Below are positions 57,532-64,000 of a stretch of 64,000 nucleotides of DNA, piece after piece. The translations under genes and the position numbers were made by a program. Below the pieces are notes generated by a model. That model saw nothing but the letters and a program-made list of their open reading frames with translations, was not told the origin of the DNA and searched no databases. The DNA is taken from positions 1 through 64,000 of the forward strand of contig JAJYCD010000001.1 in assembly GCA_021778635.1 (NCBI GenBank), read 5' to 3'. How positions within the stretch are numbered: the stretch's first letter is position 1; each line of letters starts with the position of its first letter. Origin of the DNA: Actinomycetes bacterium (lineage in GTDB: Bacteria > Actinomycetota > Actinomycetes > Actinomycetales > Cellulomonadaceae).

Positions 57532-58592
57532 CGCGGGTAGTCCGTGTACCCCTCGGGGCCCGAACCGTAGAACGTCTGGGCGTTCGGGGTGTTCTCCGCG
57601 TGGTTGCCCTGCCAGCGCTCCACGAGGTCGGGGTTCGCGATGACGAGGCGCCCGACGGCGACCGCGTCGGCGTTCGCGTCCGCGATCAGCGCGACCGCTT
57701 CCTCCCGGGTCGTGACCCTGCCGAAGCCGCTGTTCGCGATGAGCCTCCCGCCGAACCGGGCCCGCAACCCCTGGACCAGCTCACCGGCCGGCTCGCTGTG
57801 CAGGATGCTCACGTACGCAAGACCGAGCGGGGCGAGGCCGTCGACGAGCGCCCCATAGGTGGCCTGGGCGTCGGCGACGTCCGTCTCGACGACGTCCTGG
57901 ATGTTGTGCATGGGAGACAGGCGGATGCCCACCCGGCCCGCCCCGATCGCCTCCGCGACGGCCGTCGTCACCTCGACGACGAACCTCGCGCGGTTCTGCG
58001 CCGACCCGCCGTACTCGTCCTCACGGCGGTTCGACACCGGTGAGAGGAACTGGTGCAGCAGGTACCCGTTCGCGCTGTGGATCTCCACCCCGTCGAGCCC
58101 GGCCGCGATCGCGTTCCTCGCGGCTGCCACGAACTCGTCGCGCACGACTGCCAGCTCGTCGGTCGTGAGCGCGTACGGGACGGGATACGACCGCTTGCCT
58201 GTCGCGGTGTGCACCTCGCCGTCGATCGCGATCGCGCTCGGGGCGACGATCCGGTCCGTCCCGGTGATCTCCGGGTGGGAGACTCGCCCGCTGTGCATGA
58301 GCTGCATGACGATCCGGCCACCCTGGGCGTGCACGGCCTCAGCGACCCGACGCCAACCCTCGACCTGCTCCTCGGTCACGATGCCGGGCTGGCCCGGGTA
58401 GGCGCGCGACTCGTGGCTCGGGTAGGTGCCCTCCGTGATGATCAGGCCGACGCTCGCCCGCTGCGCATAGTGCTCGGCGACGATGTCGCCGGGCACTCCC
58501 GAAGCGCCGGAGCGCATCCGGGTGAGTGGCGCCATCACGACCCGGTTGGGCAGGTGCAGGTCGCCGAGGGAGACGGGCGAGAACAGAACCAT
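57519..58592 (-). CDS. Old yellow enzyme family alkene reductase (NemA-like)
   Basis: This 357-residue FMN-dependent TIM-barrel oxidoreductase has NRVVMAPLTRMRSG near the N-terminus, EIHSANGYLLHQFLSP near 180, the signature RREDEYGGSAQNRARF, and C-terminal phosphate-binding NSGFGRVTTREEA and DAVAVGRLVIANPDLVER. It reduces activated C=C bonds such as enones, maleimides and nitro-esters using NAD(P)H. The ATG 58592 start has GGAAGG about 10 bases upstream. It precedes the SDR gene on the same strand. Confidence 0.94.
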   Translation of the reverse strand: MVLFSPVSLGDLHLPNRVVMAPLTRMRSGASGVPGDIVAEHYAQRASVGLIITEGTYPSHESRAYPGQPGIVTEEQVEGWRRVAEAVHAQGGRIVMQLMHSGRVSHPEITGTDRIVAPSAIAIDGEVHTATGKRSYPVPYALTTDELAVVRDEFVAAARNAIAAGLDGVEIHSANGYLLHQFLSPVSNRREDEYGGSAQNRARFVVEVTTAVAEAIGAGRVGIRLSPMHNIQDVVETDVADAQATYGALVDGLAPLGLAYVSILHSEPAGELVQGLRARFGGRLIANSGFGRVTTREEAVALIADANADAVAVGRLVIANPDLVERWQGNHAENTPNAQTFYGSGPEGYTDYPRLSA

Positions 58593-58738
58593 CAGTCGTT
58601 GCCTTCCGTTGGGGGAGCCCCACCGCGAACACGACGTGACCCGTGGTGCCAACCGGACCCTCGGCACCGCTATTCCTCAGCCGTACCGGGCTCAGCACTC
58701 CTGCGCGCTCACCCGCCCGCGGAGGGCCACAAAACAGC

Positions 58739-58771
58739 AACCCCCGGCCGGAGAGACTCCGACCGGGGGTT
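58739..58771 (-). terminator. Rho-independent terminator of tRNA-Leu
   Basis: On the minus strand, about 38 bases after the tRNA 3' end, AACCCCCGG pairs with CCGGGGGTT, with further pairing CGGAG/CTCCG inside. The stem is followed by GCTGTTTTG, which supplies the U-rich stretch. Confidence 0.8.
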
Positions 58772-58808
58772 ACCCGAACCACCACGTGCTCGTTGAACGA
58801 ACACTCCC

Positions 58809-58894
58809 TGGTGCGCGAGGCGGGACTTGAACCCGCACGCCCTTGCGGGCACTGGCACCTGAAGCCAGCGCGTCTGCCATTTCGCCACTCGCGC
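58809..58894 (-). tRNA. tRNA-Leu (anticodon CAG)
   Basis: The minus strand folds into a class II tRNA. The acceptor stem GCGCGAG pairs with CTCGCGC (58894-58888 with 58819-58813). The anticodon stem CTGGC/GCCAG surrounds the loop TTCAGGT with anticodon CAG. There is a long variable arm (TGCCCGCAAGGGCG-like), and the T-loop is GGTTCAAGTCC. Discriminator A and an encoded CCA (58809-58811) complete it. It is divergent from the fhaA operon, a common actinobacterial neighbour pair. Confidence 0.95.
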
Positions 58895-59155
58895 GCGCCG
58901 GAGCAGACTAGCACGCAGGCCGCTCCCGCCTCACTCCCGCTCCGGATCCTCCAACCGGGCCCCCGCCCTCTGGCCCCGTACCAGGACACATCGCACCGTT
59001 TTGCCACCCGGATCGGCGGGTCAACCCAGCAGCACTGGATACCATCGGGGAAGACGCCGATCCGGCCGGGCCCCTGCGCCTCATGACCGGCGTGTCACGC
59101 GTGGAGGGCAGCCACCGGGTGCACGGCGATCGACCGACGACGTGAAGGAGGTGGC

Positions 59156-59866
59156 ATGGGCATCCTCGACAGGTTCGAACAAGGCGTCGAACGCGTGGTC
59201 AGCACCGCCTTCGCCAAGGCCTTCAGCAGCGAGGTCAAGCCGGTCGAGCTCGCGAGCGCGCTGCGCCGCGAGGTCGACGACAGGGCCGTCGTCGTCGACC
59301 GGGACCGCACCGTCGTACCGAACAGCTTCACCCTCGCCCTGTCCCCGGTGGACCACCAGCACGTCGAGGAGTGGGGCGCCGAGACCCTTGCCGACGAGCT
59401 CGCGGCGAACGTCACCGACCACGCCCTCGGGCAGCGCTACGCGTTCGTCGGTCCGGTCACCGTCACGTTCACCGAGGACGAGGAGCTCGAGACCGGCCGG
59501 TTCGAGGTGCACAGCACGACGGTGCGTGGTGCCGTCGCTCCGGCGACCACCGCCGCACCGAGCGCGCGTCATCCGTTGGTCGACATCGACGGTCAGCGCT
59601 ACCTCCTGACCGGACCGGTCACCGTGATCGGCCGCGGGTCCGAGGCCGACATCATCGTCGACGACCCCGGCGTCTCACGCCGCCACCTGGAGATCCGGGT
59701 GACGCCGGACGGCGTCATCGCGACCGATCTCGGTTCCACGAACGGTCTGTTCGTCGAGGGCCACCAGGTTCCCGCGGCCACCCTGCTCGACGGCAACGCG
59801 CTGACGATCGGACGCACCCGCATCATGTTCTGGACCGGCGTGCCCGACGACGACCAGGACGCGTGA
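59156..59866 (+). CDS. fhaA: FhaA-type protein (DUF3662 + FHA domain)
   Basis: This 236-residue protein has an N-terminal DUF3662 domain (MGILDRFEQGVERVVSTAFA, then VKPVELASALRREVDD) and a C-terminal FHA domain (GRGSEADIIVDDPGVSRRHLEI, DLGSTNGLFVEGH). The FHA part binds phosphothreonine on partners of Ser/Thr kinases such as the pseudokinase MviN/MurJ in mycobacteria, linking kinase signalling to peptidoglycan synthesis. GGAGG lies 5 bases before ATG. It is much shorter than mycobacterial FhaA, having almost no disordered linker. It starts the fhaA-fhaB-pstP-rodA-pbpA operon and overlaps fhaB. Confidence 0.95.
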   Translation: MGILDRFEQGVERVVSTAFAKAFSSEVKPVELASALRREVDDRAVVVDRDRTVVPNSFTLALSPVDHQHVEEWGAETLADELAANVTDHALGQRYAFVGPVTVTFTEDEELETGRFEVHSTTVRGAVAPATTAAPSARHPLVDIDGQRYLLTGPVTVIGRGSEADIIVDDPGVSRRHLEIRVTPDGVIATDLGSTNGLFVEGHQVPAATLLDGNALTIGRTRIMFWTGVPDDDQDA

Positions 59867-60384
59867 CCCCGGTGAACGCCCTGACGATCACCCTGCTTCG
59901 GCTGGGCTACCTGGTCCTGCTCTGGGCGTTCGTCCTCTCGGCGGTGCGGGTGCTGCGCCACGATCTCTACGGCACGCGCATCAGCACCCGGCGCGACCCC
60001 GCGCGCACCTCCGGCCCTGCGTCCGTCACCCCGAACCGGGGCGGCGCCCCGGGCCCGGCACCACGTCACGAGCCGGCCCCCCGACGGGAACCGACCGCGA
60101 CTCGTCTCGTCGTCGTCGAGGGTTCGCTGCGCGGGACGAGCGTCCCGCTCGGGACGTCGTCGGTCCTGATCGGCCGGGCGCCGTCCTGCACGCTCGTGAT
60201 CGACGACATCGCGTTGTCCTCGCGACACGCGCGTCTCTTCCCGGAGGTGAACGGCTGGGTGATCGAGGATCTGGGATCGACGAACGGCACGTTCGTCGCG
60301 GGTCGGCGGATCGATCAGCCAACCCCCGTCCCTCTGGGCGCGCAGGTGCGAGTCGGCACCAACGTCCTCGAGCTGCAGAGGTAG
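59863..60384 (+). CDS. fhaB: FhaB-type membrane-anchored FHA protein
   Basis: This 173-residue protein has one N-terminal membrane helix (LTLLRLGYLVLLWAFVLSAV region), an Arg/Pro-rich linker and a C-terminal FHA domain (LIGRAPSCTLVIDDIALSSRHARL, DLGSTNGTFVAGRRI). It is the usual second gene of the cluster, corresponding to FipA/FhaB in mycobacteria, a cell-division-linked reader of phosphothreonine. GTG 59863 overlaps the fhaA stop; GTG 59872 is an alternative. Confidence 0.93.
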   Translation: MTPVNALTITLLRLGYLVLLWAFVLSAVRVLRHDLYGTRISTRRDPARTSGPASVTPNRGGAPGPAPRHEPAPRREPTATRLVVVEGSLRGTSVPLGTSSVLIGRAPSCTLVIDDIALSSRHARLFPEVNGWVIEDLGSTNGTFVAGRRIDQPTPVPLGAQVRVGTNVLELQR

Positions 60385-60390
60385 TCCCCG

Positions 60391-61692
60391 TTGTCCATCG
60401 CCCTGCGCTATGCCGCGCGGTCCGACATCGGGCTGGTGCGCTCGAACAACCAGGACTCGGCCTATGCGGGACCTCACCTGCTGATGGTGGCCGACGGCAT
60501 GGGCGGCCACGCCGGCGGCGATGTCGCGTCCTCGATCGCGGTCGCGGCCCTGGCGCCGCTGGACGACGAGGCGCACGGGCCCGACGACGCTCTCGACGAG
60601 CTCGACGCGGCCCTGCACGCCGCACAGGACGAGCTGCTCGCCCGGGCCAAGGCGGATGCCGACCTGGGCGGGATGGGCACGACCGTCACCGCGCTGCTGC
60701 GCGCCGGCAACAAGCTCGTCATGGCGCACATCGGCGACTCGCGCGCCTACCTGCTGCGTGACGGCGAGCTGAACCAGGTCACGATCGACCACACGTTCGT
60801 CCAGCACCTCGTGAACACCGGCAAGATCACCCTCGAGGAGGCCGCGCACCACCCGCAGCGGTCCGTGGTGATGCGCGTGCTCGGCGACTTCGACATGGAG
60901 ATCGTCCCGGACCTGTCGGTGCGGGAGGCGCGACCCGGTGACCGCTGGTTGCTGTGCTCGGACGGGCTCTCGGGCGTCGTCTCCGCCGAGACGATCGCCG
61001 AGACGATGGACTCGCTCACCGATCTCGACGCGTGCGCGGACCGGCTGGTCCAGCTCGCCCTGCGCGGCGGCGGACCGGACAACGTGACCGTGATCGTCGC
61101 GGACATCGTCGACCTGGACGCCCTCCCGGACGGCGGCGCACCCACCACCGCGGCGACGGTCGTCGGCTCCGCAGCGCTCTCCCGGAACGTCCCGACCGCC
61201 GCCACCGACGGCCCGGCCGCGCGCGCGGCGACCCTCGCGCGGGCGGCGAGCGATCCCCCGGCCCCGGACGACGAGAGCGACGACGCGCCGCGCCCGCGGC
61301 GTCGTCTCGTGCGGGCCCTGCTCGTGTCCGCGCTGATCCTCGTCGTCCTCGGTGGCGCCGGCTTCGCCGGGTACCGGTGGACCCAGACGCAGTACTACGT
61401 CGGGATCGACGGCGGCACCGTCGCGATCTACCGCGGGATCGACCAGAGCGTGGGGCCGGTGCACCTCTCACGGGTCGTCGAGGAGAGCGGGGTCTCCGTC
61501 GCGAGCCTCGCGCCGTTCGTCCAGGACCGCCTTGGCCAGGGCATCGCGGCGTCGAGCCTCGCCGACGCACGGTCCCGCGTCCAGATCATCCGGACGGAGT
61601 CGGTGACCTCCGGGGCCGCCACCGTGCCGAGCGTGAGCCCGAGCACCGGTCCCAGCGCGAGCCCGAGCGCCGACGCGGGAGCGTCCGGCTGA
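60391..61692 (+). CDS. pstP: PP2C-family Ser/Thr protein phosphatase
   Basis: This 433-residue membrane phosphatase has a catalytic PP2C domain at 1-240: LVRSNNQDSAYAGP, LMVADGMGGHAGGD, GMGTTVTALL, IGDSRAYLL, LCSDGLSGVV and GGGPDNVTVIVAD give the Mg/Mn-binding Asp residues. One membrane helix (ALLVSALILVVLGGAGFAGY) near 310 leads to an extracytoplasmic domain and a Ser/Pro-rich tail. It reverses PknA/PknB-type phosphorylation; the kinases would normally lie just beyond the right edge. The start is TTG 60391 with AGAGG 9 bases upstream. It overlaps rodA by one base. Confidence 0.95.
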   Translation: MSIALRYAARSDIGLVRSNNQDSAYAGPHLLMVADGMGGHAGGDVASSIAVAALAPLDDEAHGPDDALDELDAALHAAQDELLARAKADADLGGMGTTVTALLRAGNKLVMAHIGDSRAYLLRDGELNQVTIDHTFVQHLVNTGKITLEEAAHHPQRSVVMRVLGDFDMEIVPDLSVREARPGDRWLLCSDGLSGVVSAETIAETMDSLTDLDACADRLVQLALRGGGPDNVTVIVADIVDLDALPDGGAPTTAATVVGSAALSRNVPTAATDGPAARAATLARAASDPPAPDDESDDAPRPRRRLVRALLVSALILVVLGGAGFAGYRWTQTQYYVGIDGGTVAIYRGIDQSVGPVHLSRVVEESGVSVASLAPFVQDRLGQGIAASSLADARSRVQIIRTESVTSGAATVPSVSPSTGPSASPSADAGASG

Positions 61693-63209
61693 TGGCCGTC
61701 GTCACGCCGCACGAGGTCCGGCCGGGCCGCGGCGTCGAGCTCGCCCTCCTGGTGCCTGCGCTCGCCCTCGGCATCGGCGGCTACGCGCTGGCCGGGCTCG
61801 GTGCCACGTCCCACCTGCCGCCGAACATCGTGTTCCACGCGCTGGGCCTGATCGCCCTGGCCGCGCTCATGCACGTCGTGCTGCGGCTGCGCGCACCCTA
61901 TGCGGACCAGGTCATGCTCCCCGTCGCGGTCGCGCTCAACGGGATCGGCCTGGCGATGATCTACCGGCTGGACCTCGCGAGGGCGGCGCGCGGTGTCACG
62001 ACGACGTTCGCGACCAAGCAGCTCGGCTGGACGACGATCGGTGTCCTGTTCGCGGCGCTCGTGCTGATCGTGCTGCGGGACCACCGCACGCTGCGCCGCC
62101 TCACCTACACCGCGATGGTCGTCGGTCTCGGCCTGTTCGTGCTGCCGCTGATCCCCGGGTTGGGCGCCGACGTGAACGGGGCCACGATCTGGATCCGGAT
62201 CGGGACGTTCTCGGTGCAGCCGGCCGAGTTCTCCAAGATCGCGCTGGCGGTGTTCTTCGCGGGGTACCTGGTGACCAACCGCGACACCCTGGCGCTCGCC
62301 GGACCGCGCGTGCTCGGCCTCCAGCTCCCCCGGATCCGCGACCTCGGCCCGATCCTCGTGGCCTGGCTCACGTCGGTCGCCGTTCTCGTGCTGGAGCGGG
62401 ACCTCGGCACGTCGCTGCTGTTCTTCGGGCTCTTCGTCGCGATGCTGTACCTCGCCACGGAGCGCACGAGCTGGGTCGTGATGGGTCTCGTCATGTTCGT
62501 CGTCGGCGCCTTCCTGGCGGCCAAGAGCTTCGGGCACGTCGCGGCCCGGTTCGACATCTGGCTGCACGCGATGAACAACGACGTGTTCAACAAGGCGTAC
62601 GGCGGGTCCGGGCAGCTCGTGCGGGGGCTGTTCGGCATGGCCAGCGGCGGTCTGTTCGGTACCGGCTGGGGCCTGGGCCGGCCGGACCTCGTCCCGTTCG
62701 CGGAGTCGGACTTCATCGTCGCCTCCCTGGGTGAGGAGCTCGGGCTCACCGGGCTGATCGCGATCCTGCTCGCCTACCTGGTGCTCGCCGAGCGGGGCAT
62801 GCGCACCGCCGTCGGGGTCCGTGACGGGTTCGGCAAGCTGCTCGCCGGCGGTCTCGCCTTCGTCGTGGCGCTCCAGTGCTTCGTGGTCGTCGGCGGCGTC
62901 ACGCGGGTGATCCCGCTGACCGGCCTGACGATGCCGTTCATGGCCTACGGCGGCTCGTCCCTGCTCGCCAACTGGGTGATCGTCGCGCTGCTGCTGAGGA
63001 TCTCGGACAACGCACGCCGACCGGCACCCTCGATGACCGTCCCGGTCACCACGGCGCCGACCCCCGCCGCGAGCCCGGACGCCGACCCCGAGGGGCCGGA
63101 ATCGGGGCCCTCGGGACCCGGCCGCGCTCCCCTCCCGCAGGGGGACGACAACGAGACGGCCGTCCTCACCGCCGCCGATCGCCCCGACGTGACGGGCGGA
63201 CGTGCATGA
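61692..63209 (+). CDS. rodA: SEDS-family peptidoglycan polymerase (FtsW/RodA)
   Basis: This 505-residue polytopic SEDS protein has about 12 helices. GADVNGATIWIRIGTFSVQPAEFSKI contains the conserved GA(K/N)(R/G)W-like and QPSE-like blocks. VLERDLGTSLLFFGLF carries the essential Asp, GLGRPDLVPFAESDFIVASLGEELG is intact, and the ending is LTMPFMAYGGSSLLANW. With the following class B PBP it forms a glycosyltransferase-transpeptidase pair for wall elongation. The ATG shares a base with the pstP stop (TGATG). The C-terminal 60 residues are disordered. Confidence 0.95.
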   Translation: MAVVTPHEVRPGRGVELALLVPALALGIGGYALAGLGATSHLPPNIVFHALGLIALAALMHVVLRLRAPYADQVMLPVAVALNGIGLAMIYRLDLARAARGVTTTFATKQLGWTTIGVLFAALVLIVLRDHRTLRRLTYTAMVVGLGLFVLPLIPGLGADVNGATIWIRIGTFSVQPAEFSKIALAVFFAGYLVTNRDTLALAGPRVLGLQLPRIRDLGPILVAWLTSVAVLVLERDLGTSLLFFGLFVAMLYLATERTSWVVMGLVMFVVGAFLAAKSFGHVAARFDIWLHAMNNDVFNKAYGGSGQLVRGLFGMASGGLFGTGWGLGRPDLVPFAESDFIVASLGEELGLTGLIAILLAYLVLAERGMRTAVGVRDGFGKLLAGGLAFVVALQCFVVVGGVTRVIPLTGLTMPFMAYGGSSLLANWVIVALLLRISDNARRPAPSMTVPVTTAPTPAASPDADPEGPESGPSGPGRAPLPQGDDNETAVLTAADRPDVTGGRA

Positions 63210-64000
63210 ACACCCCCCTGCGCCGACTCGCCACGGTCATGCTCAGCATGTTCCTCGTCCTGATGATCGGGACGACGTGGGTCCAGTACGTGCAGGCGTC
63301 GTCGCTCAACAACGACCCCCGCAACGTGCGCGGTCTCTACCGCGAGTTCGGCAAGGACCGCGGCCCGCTGATCGTCGCCGGCCAGGCGATCGCCTCGTCG
63401 ACGCCGGTCAAGGACGCGTTCGGCTACCAGCGGTCGTACGCGAACGGCCCGCTCTACGCACCCCTGACCGGGGCCTACTCGGTCGTGTTCCAGCCGACCG
63501 GTCTCGAGGCCACCGAGAACTCGATCCTCAACGGGACCGCCGACTCGTTGTTCCTGTCACGCCTCGGTGACCTCGTCACGGGCAAGCAGCCGCGCGGGTC
63601 CTCGGTGGAGCTCACGATCAACCCAGCCGCGCAGAAGGCCGCCTGGGACGCCCTGGGCAACCAGACCGGCGCCGTCGTCGCGATCGACCCGACGACGGGC
63701 GCGATCCTCGCGATGGTCTCGAAGCCGAGCTACGACCCGAACGTCCTGGCGGGCCACGACACCGCCGCGGTCAACGCCGCCTACCAGGCGCTGCTCGCCG
63801 ACCCGGGCAAGCCGCTGGTGAACCGCGCGATCGCCGGGGACACGTACCCGCCCGGCTCGACGTTCAAGCTCGTGACCGCCGCAGCCGCGCTCGCGTCGGG
63901 GATGACCCCGGACACCCAGATCCCCGCGCCGACCCAGCTGCAGCTCCCGCAGAGCACGTCGGTCCTCAAGAACTTCGGTGGCGAGGTCTGCAGCAGCACG
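63206..64000 (+). CDS. pbpA: Class B penicillin-binding protein PbpA (3' end outside window)
   Basis: 265 codons are visible. One N-terminal membrane anchor (LATVMLSMFLVLMIGTTWV) is followed by the FDPB dimerisation-type region and the start of the transpeptidase domain (TGAVVAIDPTTGAILAMVS). The catalytic SxxK is STFK, with Ser218 and Lys221. The SxN and KTG motifs would lie beyond the edge. ATG 63206 overlaps the rodA stop (ATGA). The order rodA-pbpA, usually followed by pknA/pknB, is conserved in actinobacteria. Confidence 0.94.
   Translation, partial: MNTPLRRLATVMLSMFLVLMIGTTWVQYVQASSLNNDPRNVRGLYREFGKDRGPLIVAGQAIASSTPVKDAFGYQRSYANGPLYAPLTGAYSVVFQPTGLEATENSILNGTADSLFLSRLGDLVTGKQPRGSSVELTINPAAQKAAWDALGNQTGAVVAIDPTTGAILAMVSKPSYDPNVLAGHDTAAVNAAYQALLADPGKPLVNRAIAGDTYPPGSTFKLVTAAAALASGMTPDTQIPAPTQLQLPQSTSVLKNFGGEVCSST

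Noticed and set aside
58809-58894. tRNA-Leu as an integration (att) site
   Set aside because: No integrase gene and no repeated copy of the tRNA 3' end within the window; the neighbour is the conserved fha operon.

Overview
The window is about 64 kb of very GC-rich actinobacterial chromosome with dense, often overlapping genes. Four features point to the Micrococcales, and a Cellulomonas-like organism is my best guess (inference): a C50-carotenoid operon of the heterodimeric-cyclase type, a DtxR/IdeR-type iron box, the tRNA-Leu-fhaA-fhaB-pstP-rodA-pbpA cell-envelope cluster, and many GTG starts with 4-base ATGA/GTGA overlaps. I see no prophage, insertion sequence, CRISPR array or rRNA operon.

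Layout. 1-5.3 kb: a MarR-MFS pair divergent from an isochorismatase-like hydrolase around a palindromic operator, a YdeI-type protein, an ECF42-type sigma factor coupled to its YCII/DGPF partner, and a thioredoxin. 5.4-10.4 kb: yciO, a large metzincin-like protein split by an apparent frameshift, and a LURP-one-like protein. 10.5-13.3 kb: iron-regulated feoABC. 13.3-15.4 kb: an EF-G-like GTPase. 15.4-22.1 kb: crtR divergent from idi-crtE-crtB-crtI-crtYe-crtYf-crtEb, a complete pathway from IPP/DMAPP to a cyclic C50 carotenoid. 22.2-24.8 kb: a second MarR-MFS module related to the first, plus a PEBP-family protein. 25-28.3 kb: a looser region with an orphan PIN protein, a 5'-truncated reductase, a methyltransferase and a glycosyltransferase. 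28.5-36.8 kb: a P1B-type ATPase, a DUF1232 protein, an aminotransferase, a tyrosine phosphatase coupled to a large uncharacterised protein, methionine aminopeptidase and a rhomboid-like protein.

36.8-47.1 kb: modABC directly follows a three-gene overlapping set (P2-type ATPase, HAMP-GGDEF, PAS-GGDEF-EAL), with a further PAS-GGDEF gene divergent from it, so three cyclic-di-GMP genes sit around one cation pump. 47.2-50.2 kb: a DHA2 drug exporter and a lipoprotein whose substrate-binding domain looks circularly permuted. 50.2-53.3 kb: an ECF sigma/zinc anti-sigma pair flanked by two DUF427 proteins, and a small membrane protein. 53.4-58.6 kb: a GH63-like glycosidase, a NIPSNAP protein, an SDR dehydrogenase and an old-yellow-enzyme reductase. 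58.8-64 kb: tRNA-Leu with its terminator, then the FHA/PP2C/RodA/PBP operon, which runs off the right edge.

Most notable observations: the circularly permuted OpuAC-like protein, the split metzincin, a diguanylate cyclase whose only well-placed start codon is ATC, a predicted three-way-junction RNA upstream of map, and short tandem duplications at several gene boundaries.
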